18,191 bases of DNA, from positions 1 through 18,191 of the forward strand of contig JARYMR010000016.1 of NCBI GenBank assembly GCA_029907045.1. The letters are read 5' to 3'. Position numbers and translations under genes: made by a program. Below, piece by piece: positions 14,662 to 18,191 of this stretch. How positions within the stretch are numbered: position 1 is the stretch's first letter; each line of letters opens with the position of its first letter. The stretch is from Candidatus Bathyarchaeota archaeon (GTDB taxonomy: Archaea > Thermoproteota > Bathyarchaeia > Bathyarchaeales > UBA233). Below the pieces are notes generated by a model. The model had not been told where the DNA came from. It saw only the letters and a list, made by a program, of their open reading frames with translations, and ran no database searches.

Positions 14662-15354
14662 ATGGTTGTTGCTGGTAAGGTTTTTAGGCTTTCTGAACCG
14701 CTTTCCATAGCGGAAATTGCTTCTAGGCTTGAGGGGTATCGCATTGAAGAGGCTTATGAGGAGGGCGATTACAAGTTTACGCTTGTGAGCGAAGTTGTTG
14801 GGCTTTTGCCAAAGCCAAAGGAGAATATGCTTAGGGGCGTATATTCGCATGATTATGTGATTCATGTTTTTCATAGGGGTAAAATGGCGCCTTTGCCACG
14901 CACTATTGAAGCGGTTTTCAGTTTTACCCAGCATGAGGATAACACTTTCTTAACAATTGTTGAAAAGAAGCGCCTAGCCAATTTTATAGCCAATAAGCTT
15001 AGCGAAATCATTTTCGAAAAGGTTGGTGGCATTGTTGAAGCACGAATTCCGCCAGAAACCCTTAGAGAGTTTCACCTAAAAAACCCTGAGGATACCAAAA
15101 TTACGTTCTTTGATAATGTGGATATTCCAAATGTGAATAAGCTTTCGCTTTACGGTCCAGACTTGATAAATACTTCGCTTTTCGAAGACTATTGTAAGCA
15201 TGGCGACTTGTGGTATGTGGTGGCTAGAGCTAGAGAATATGGCTATGTTGTTGGCATAACAAGAGACGCTTCTGTGACAATTTTTAATTTAACTGATAAG
15301 GAAAGGTATTTGGAGTATGTCGCAAAAGAAGTTTACAAACTAATAATAAAGTAA
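14662..15354 (+). CDS. Conserved-looking hypothetical protein, unknown function
   Basis: A 230-aa soluble protein with no signal peptide, membrane helix or metal-binding motif that I can see. ATG 14662 has a strong GAGGTGG site. The N-terminal 140 residues alternate short strands and helices (GKVFRLSEPLSIAEIASRLE, KFTLVSEVVGLLPKPKENM, MAPLPRTIEAVFSFT, FLTIVEKKRLANFIANKLSE). The C-terminal half includes NVNKLSLYGPDLINTSLFED, YGYVVGITRDASVTIFNLTD and a final helix. I do not recognise the family. It is convergent with the cobalamin adenosyltransferase gene, whose stop is 13 nt away, and downstream of a frameshifted gene on the same strand. Confidence 0.85.
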   Translation: MVVAGKVFRLSEPLSIAEIASRLEGYRIEEAYEEGDYKFTLVSEVVGLLPKPKENMLRGVYSHDYVIHVFHRGKMAPLPRTIEAVFSFTQHEDNTFLTIVEKKRLANFIANKLSEIIFEKVGGIVEARIPPETLREFHLKNPEDTKITFFDNVDIPNVNKLSLYGPDLINTSLFEDYCKHGDLWYVVARAREYGYVVGITRDASVTIFNLTDKERYLEYVAKEVYKLIIK

Positions 15355-15367
15355 AAGATTTTCATGG

Positions 15368-15898
15368 CTAGTATTCTATTCCCTTTCTTGCTTGGAAACC
15401 CTTATTGTATGGATGCTTAATCTCCCTCATTTCTGTGACTAAATCCGCTGCCTCAACTATTTCATTCGGTGCATACCGCCCAGTCAAAACAAGCTCAACA
15501 TGTTTAGGCTTATTCTTTATCAACTCTACAACCCTTTCAGTCTTTATTAGTTTCAAGTTTAGAGCTACATTAATTTCGTCTAGGATTACTATGTCATATT
15601 CTCCGCTTTTGACGGTTTCTTCAGCCAATGTTAAGGCTTCTTCTGCAAGTTTGATATCCTCTTGGCTTGGTGGCTTTTCTGTTACAAATTTGCCTCTTCC
15701 AAAAGCCTTCAATTTTAAGTTTGGAAGCTTATCTACAATGTATAGTTCGCCGTAATCGAATCCGCCTTTAATGAACTGAATTATGTAAACTTTTAATCCT
15801 CTACCTGTTGCTCTTAGGGCTAGCCCAAAGGCTGCTGAGGTTTTGCCCTTCCCATTTCCAGTATAAACCTGAACCATTCCCTTTTCAAGTTTTGGCAT
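15368..15898 (-). CDS. cobO: Cob(I)alamin/corrinoid adenosyltransferase, CobO/BtuR family
   Basis: A 176-aa protein, the normal size for this family. It moves the adenosyl group of ATP to the cobalt of a reduced corrinoid, making adenosylcobalamin. The N-terminal nucleotide loop is GNGKGKTS (14-21). ILDEIN (105-110) is the acidic core motif, and VLTGRYAP then HPYNKGFQARKGIEY at the end are signature parts of CobO/CobA/BtuR. ATG 15898 shares a base with the meaB stop (TAATG), so it is the last gene of the mutase operon. Its place suggests that it supplies the coenzyme for the mutase encoded upstream. Confidence 0.93.
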   Translation of the reverse strand: MPKLEKGMVQVYTGNGKGKTSAAFGLALRATGRGLKVYIIQFIKGGFDYGELYIVDKLPNLKLKAFGRGKFVTEKPPSQEDIKLAEEALTLAEETVKSGEYDIVILDEINVALNLKLIKTERVVELIKNKPKHVELVLTGRYAPNEIVEAADLVTEMREIKHPYNKGFQARKGIEY

Positions 15899-16854
15899 TA
15901 TTTTGCCTTCTTAAATTTTGAATGCAAAAGTTCTTCAGCCGCTGAAGCTGGGTCTATTTCTTTAGCCATAATTTTTTGGAGGGTTTCTTGGAATTTTCCT
16001 TCCATTTTCAACTCCTCTATTATGGAATTTACTGTTCTTTCTTTTATGGCTTCGACAAGTTCAGTTTCCGCCCTTAGAAGACTTCTTTCTTCCACTTTTT
16101 CCTTTTTCAGAAAGGTTTTATGCTCCTCCAATTTTTCGATGAGTTGAGGAACGCCCTCACCTGTGAGGGCTATTGTTTTTAGAACTGGTGGTTTCCACGC
16201 TTTTTCTTTAGTGTTTAATTGTAGCATGGCTTGTATGTCTGTTACGGCTTTTTCTACGTTTTCGCGGTCTGCCTTGTTCACAACGAAGATGTCAGCTATC
16301 TCCATCAAACCAGCTTTTATAGCTTGAATATCGTCGCCCAAGCCAGGCGCGTGAATAACAACTATTGTTTCCGCGACTTTGATGATTTCCACTTCTGATT
16401 GTCCCGCACCAACGGTTTCAACAATCACTATGTCTTTGCCTGCTGCGTCCAAAATTTTGACGGTATCCCTTGTTGCTTTTGCTATTCCGCCTGGATAGTT
16501 ACGGGTCGCCATGCTCCTTATGAAGACGCCTTCGTCTGTGCTTAATTCTTGCATTCTTATTCTGTCGCCTAAGAAGGCTCCACCAGTGAAGGGGCTTGTG
16601 GGGTCTACGGCTACAACGCCAACACGTTTACCCCTTCGCCTATACTCCCTAACAATCTTTTCGATTAGGGTGCTTTTTCCAGAACCACCAGGACCAGTCA
16701 AACCTATAATATGAGCTTTTCCAGTGTGGGGATAAATTTTTGATATAAGCGTTTTTGCTTCTGGGACGTCATTTTCTATTATTGTTATTGCCTTTGCTAT
16801 GCTCCTGCGGTCTCCGGCTAGAACGCCTTGGGCTATTTCTTCAATTTTTGACAA
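15898..16854 (-). CDS. meaB: MeaB/ArgK family GTPase, mutase chaperone
   Basis: A 318-aa G3E GTPase. The P-loop is GPGGSGKST (54-62), followed by VVAVDPTSPFTGGAFLGDRIRM (81-101), the switch region ETVGAGQSE (146-154) and base-recognition NKAD (193-196), all as in MeaB. MeaB gates cofactor delivery to methylmalonyl-CoA mutase and protects or reactivates it; the older name ArgK (arginine transport kinase) is misleading. The start is TTG 16854, with AGGA only a few bases upstream, an awkwardly short spacing. It begins 14 nt after the B12-binding subunit gene ends, and cobO overlaps its stop. Confidence 0.95.
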   Translation of the reverse strand: MSKIEEIAQGVLAGDRRSIAKAITIIENDVPEAKTLISKIYPHTGKAHIIGLTGPGGSGKSTLIEKIVREYRRRGKRVGVVAVDPTSPFTGGAFLGDRIRMQELSTDEGVFIRSMATRNYPGGIAKATRDTVKILDAAGKDIVIVETVGAGQSEVEIIKVAETIVVIHAPGLGDDIQAIKAGLMEIADIFVVNKADRENVEKAVTDIQAMLQLNTKEKAWKPPVLKTIALTGEGVPQLIEKLEEHKTFLKKEKVEERSLLRAETELVEAIKERTVNSIIEELKMEGKFQETLQKIMAKEIDPASAAEELLHSKFKKAK

Positions 16855-16868
16855 TTTCCTTGCACATC

Positions 16869-17276
16869 TTAAGCTCTTTTAGGCGCGTTTTGCAAAACGA
16901 ACTCTATTATCTTTTCCGTTGGGGTTCCAGGTCCAAATATTTCTTTTATTCCCAACTTTTTCATTTCTGGAACGTCTTCGTCTGGGATTATTCCTCCAGC
17001 GAAAACCATGACGTCTGTTAATCCTTTCTCTTTAAGAAGTTCCATAATTCTTGGGAAGAGGGCTTTGTGGGCTCCTGAAAGGATGCTTAAACCTATTACA
17101 TCTACATCTTCTTGGAGGGCTGTTTCAACAATTTGTTCTGGCGTCTGCCTCAAACCCGTGTAGATTACTTCCATCCCAGCATCTCTTAGGGCTCTTGCAA
17201 CCACTTTGGCTCCTCTGTCGTGACTGTCTAAGCCTGGTTTTGCGATTAATACTCTAATTTTTCTTTTGCTCTGCAT
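16869..17276 (-). CDS. mcmA2: Methylmalonyl-CoA mutase-type B12-binding subunit
   Basis: A 135-aa protein consisting of just the cobalamin-binding Rossmann domain. It has the base-off/His-on motif DSHDRG (D17, H19, G22), where H19 ligates cobalt, then the GLSILSGAH segment (62-70) and [10 protein letters not shown] (92-101), which line the cofactor. This is the small subunit of the split mutases typical of archaea. ATG 17276 is preceded by GGGGT. It follows the large-subunit gene by 14 nt and precedes meaB by 14 nt. Confidence 0.94.
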   Translation of the reverse strand: MQSKRKIRVLIAKPGLDSHDRGAKVVARALRDAGMEVIYTGLRQTPEQIVETALQEDVDVIGLSILSGAHKALFPRIMELLKEKGLTDVMVFAGGIIPDEDVPEMKKLGIKEIFGPGTPTEKIIEFVLQNAPKRA

Positions 17277-17290
17277 ATTCTTACCCCTTT

Positions 17291-18191
17291 TTAGATTACT
17301 ATTAATTCTTTATATTCTCCGTAAACTTTTCGCAGCACATCCGTTATTTCGCCAAGCGTTGCATAAGCTTTTACTGCTTCGATTATTGTTGGCATGAGGT
17401 TTTCTTCTTTTTCTGCTGCGTAATGGAGTTTTTCGAGGATTTCCTTCACCTTCCTGTTGTCGCGTTCTCTCCTTAATTTTTGAAGTCTTTCGACTTGTTC
17501 TTTTTCAACTTTTGGGTCTATCCTTAAAAGTTCTATTGGACATTCTTCCTCTTCTATGGCGAATTCGTTTACGCCAACAATTATGCGCTTTTTCTCTTCA
17601 ACCTCTCGCTGATATCTGTAGGCGCTTTCAGCAATTTTTTTTTGGAAGAATCCTTTTTCTATGGCGGCTACGACTCCGCCCATGTCGTCTATTTTTTGTA
17701 TGTATTCCATGGCTTTTCCTTCCATCTCTTTTGTTAAGGCTTCAACATAATATGAGCCTCCTAAGGGGTCAACGGTGTTTGTTACTCCGCTTTCATAGGC
17801 TATTATCTGTTGGGTTCTTAGGGCTACGCGAACAGCCTCTTCGGTTGGCAAGCATAAGGCTTCGTCAAAGGAGTTTGTGTGTAAGGATTGGGTTCCGCCC
17901 AGCACAGCGGCTAAGGCTTGGATTGTTGTGCGTACAATGTTGTTTAATGGTTGTTGGGCTGTGAGGGTGCAGCCAGATGTCTGAACGTGCATGCGCATCC
18001 ACATGGACCTTGGATTTTTGGCGTGGAAGCGTTCCTTCATTATCCTAGCCCATAAGCGTCTTGCGGCTCTAAACTTGGCTATTTCTTCAAAGAAGTCGTT
18101 GTGGCACGCAAAGAAGAAGGATACTCTCGGAGCGAAACTGTCAATGGGAAGTCCCCTTTCAACAGCGGCGTCCACGTAGGCGATACCGTTC
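17291..18191 (-). CDS. mcmA1: Methylmalonyl-CoA mutase-type large subunit (partial)
   Basis: The C-terminal 300 or so residues of the large (TIM-barrel) subunit. The reading frame is open to the window edge ([20 protein letters not shown]), so the GTG at 18175 is not the start. Family hallmarks are [60 protein letters not shown] and [16 protein letters not shown]. The barrel binds acyl-CoA and, with the B12 subunit, catalyses carbon-skeleton rearrangement, most likely (R)-methylmalonyl-CoA to succinyl-CoA. Residues that separate methylmalonyl- from isobutyryl-type mutases lie outside the window, so the substrate is not settled. Confidence 0.94.
   Translation of the reverse strand, partial: NGIAYVDAAVERGLPIDSFAPRVSFFFACHNDFFEEIAKFRAARRLWARIMKERFHAKNPRSMWMRMHVQTSGCTLTAQQPLNNIVRTTIQALAAVLGGTQSLHTNSFDEALCLPTEEAVRVALRTQQIIAYESGVTNTVDPLGGSYYVEALTKEMEGKAMEYIQKIDDMGGVVAAIEKGFFQKKIAESAYRYQREVEEKKRIIVGVNEFAIEEEECPIELLRIDPKVEKEQVERLQKLRRERDNRKVKEILEKLHYAAEKEENLMPTIIEAVKAYATLGEITDVLRKVYGEYKELIVI

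Noticed and set aside
16854..16854. MeaB as an arginine transport kinase (ArgK)
   Set aside because: The old ArgK label does not fit the operon; linkage to B12 mutase subunits and CobO shows the MeaB role.
1..18191. CRISPR array, insertion sequence, attachment-site duplication or replication origin repeats
   Set aside because: No regularly spaced repeats, transposase, integrase, tRNA 3'-end duplication or origin-like repeat cluster was seen in the window.

Overview
This window is archaeal chromosome, moderately AT-rich. It has TATA/BRE promoters, Shine-Dalgarno sites, overlapping start/stop codons inside operons, a tRNA-Leu gene interrupted by a small anticodon-loop intron with a bulge-helix-bulge fold, and an archaeal RNA polymerase operon. 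RNA polymerase subunit B is not split into B'/B'', and subunit A is one gene rather than separate A' and A'' genes. That combination points to a TACK-type or Asgard-adjacent lineage. Candidatus Bathyarchaeia is my best guess, but it is an inference from gene layout and style and not proven here.

Layout from left to right. (1) 41-147, minus strand: tRNA-Leu(CAA) with a 22-nt intron. (2) 248-1087, minus: a UPF0175-type antitoxin followed by a PIN-domain toxin-like protein. (3) 1407-9485, plus: rpoB, fused rpoA, rpl30e and nusA, tightly coupled, then a 33-codon single-pass membrane microprotein ORF and a T-rich terminator. The usual archaeal neighbours rpoH (upstream) and rps12/rps7 (downstream) are not in their usual places. 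(4) 9662-9835, plus: a small two-helix membrane protein. (5) 9855-13173, minus: an overlapping three-gene operon encoding a short hinge-less SMC-like ATPase with Smc5/6-style motifs, a kleisin-like protein, and a tandem winged-helix KITE/MAGE(Nse3)-like protein. (6) 13285-14075, minus: a minimal nucleotidyltransferase followed by a small zinc-ribbon protein. (7) 14199-14601, plus: an unrecognised gene interrupted by a frameshift, with a 16-bp perfect palindrome just upstream. (8) 14662-15354, plus: an unrecognised 230-aa protein with an inverted repeat running into its ribosome binding site. (9) 15368-18191, minus: a B12-dependent acyl-CoA mutase operon (large subunit, cut by the window edge; B12-binding subunit; MeaB GTPase; cobalamin adenosyltransferase).

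How they work together: block 3 is core transcription plus ribosome assembly. Block 9 is one functional unit: a two-subunit methylmalonyl-CoA-type mutase, the GTPase chaperone that loads and protects its cofactor, and the enzyme that makes adenosylcobalamin. Block 5 is the most interesting: ATPase, kleisin and KITE genes in one operon have the composition of a complete SMC complex, and the motifs lean towards the eukaryotic Smc5/6-Nse4-Nse3 branch rather than bacterial Smc-ScpA-ScpB. Block 2 is a standard accessory toxin-antitoxin-type pair. No insertion sequence, CRISPR array, rRNA or phage gene was seen.
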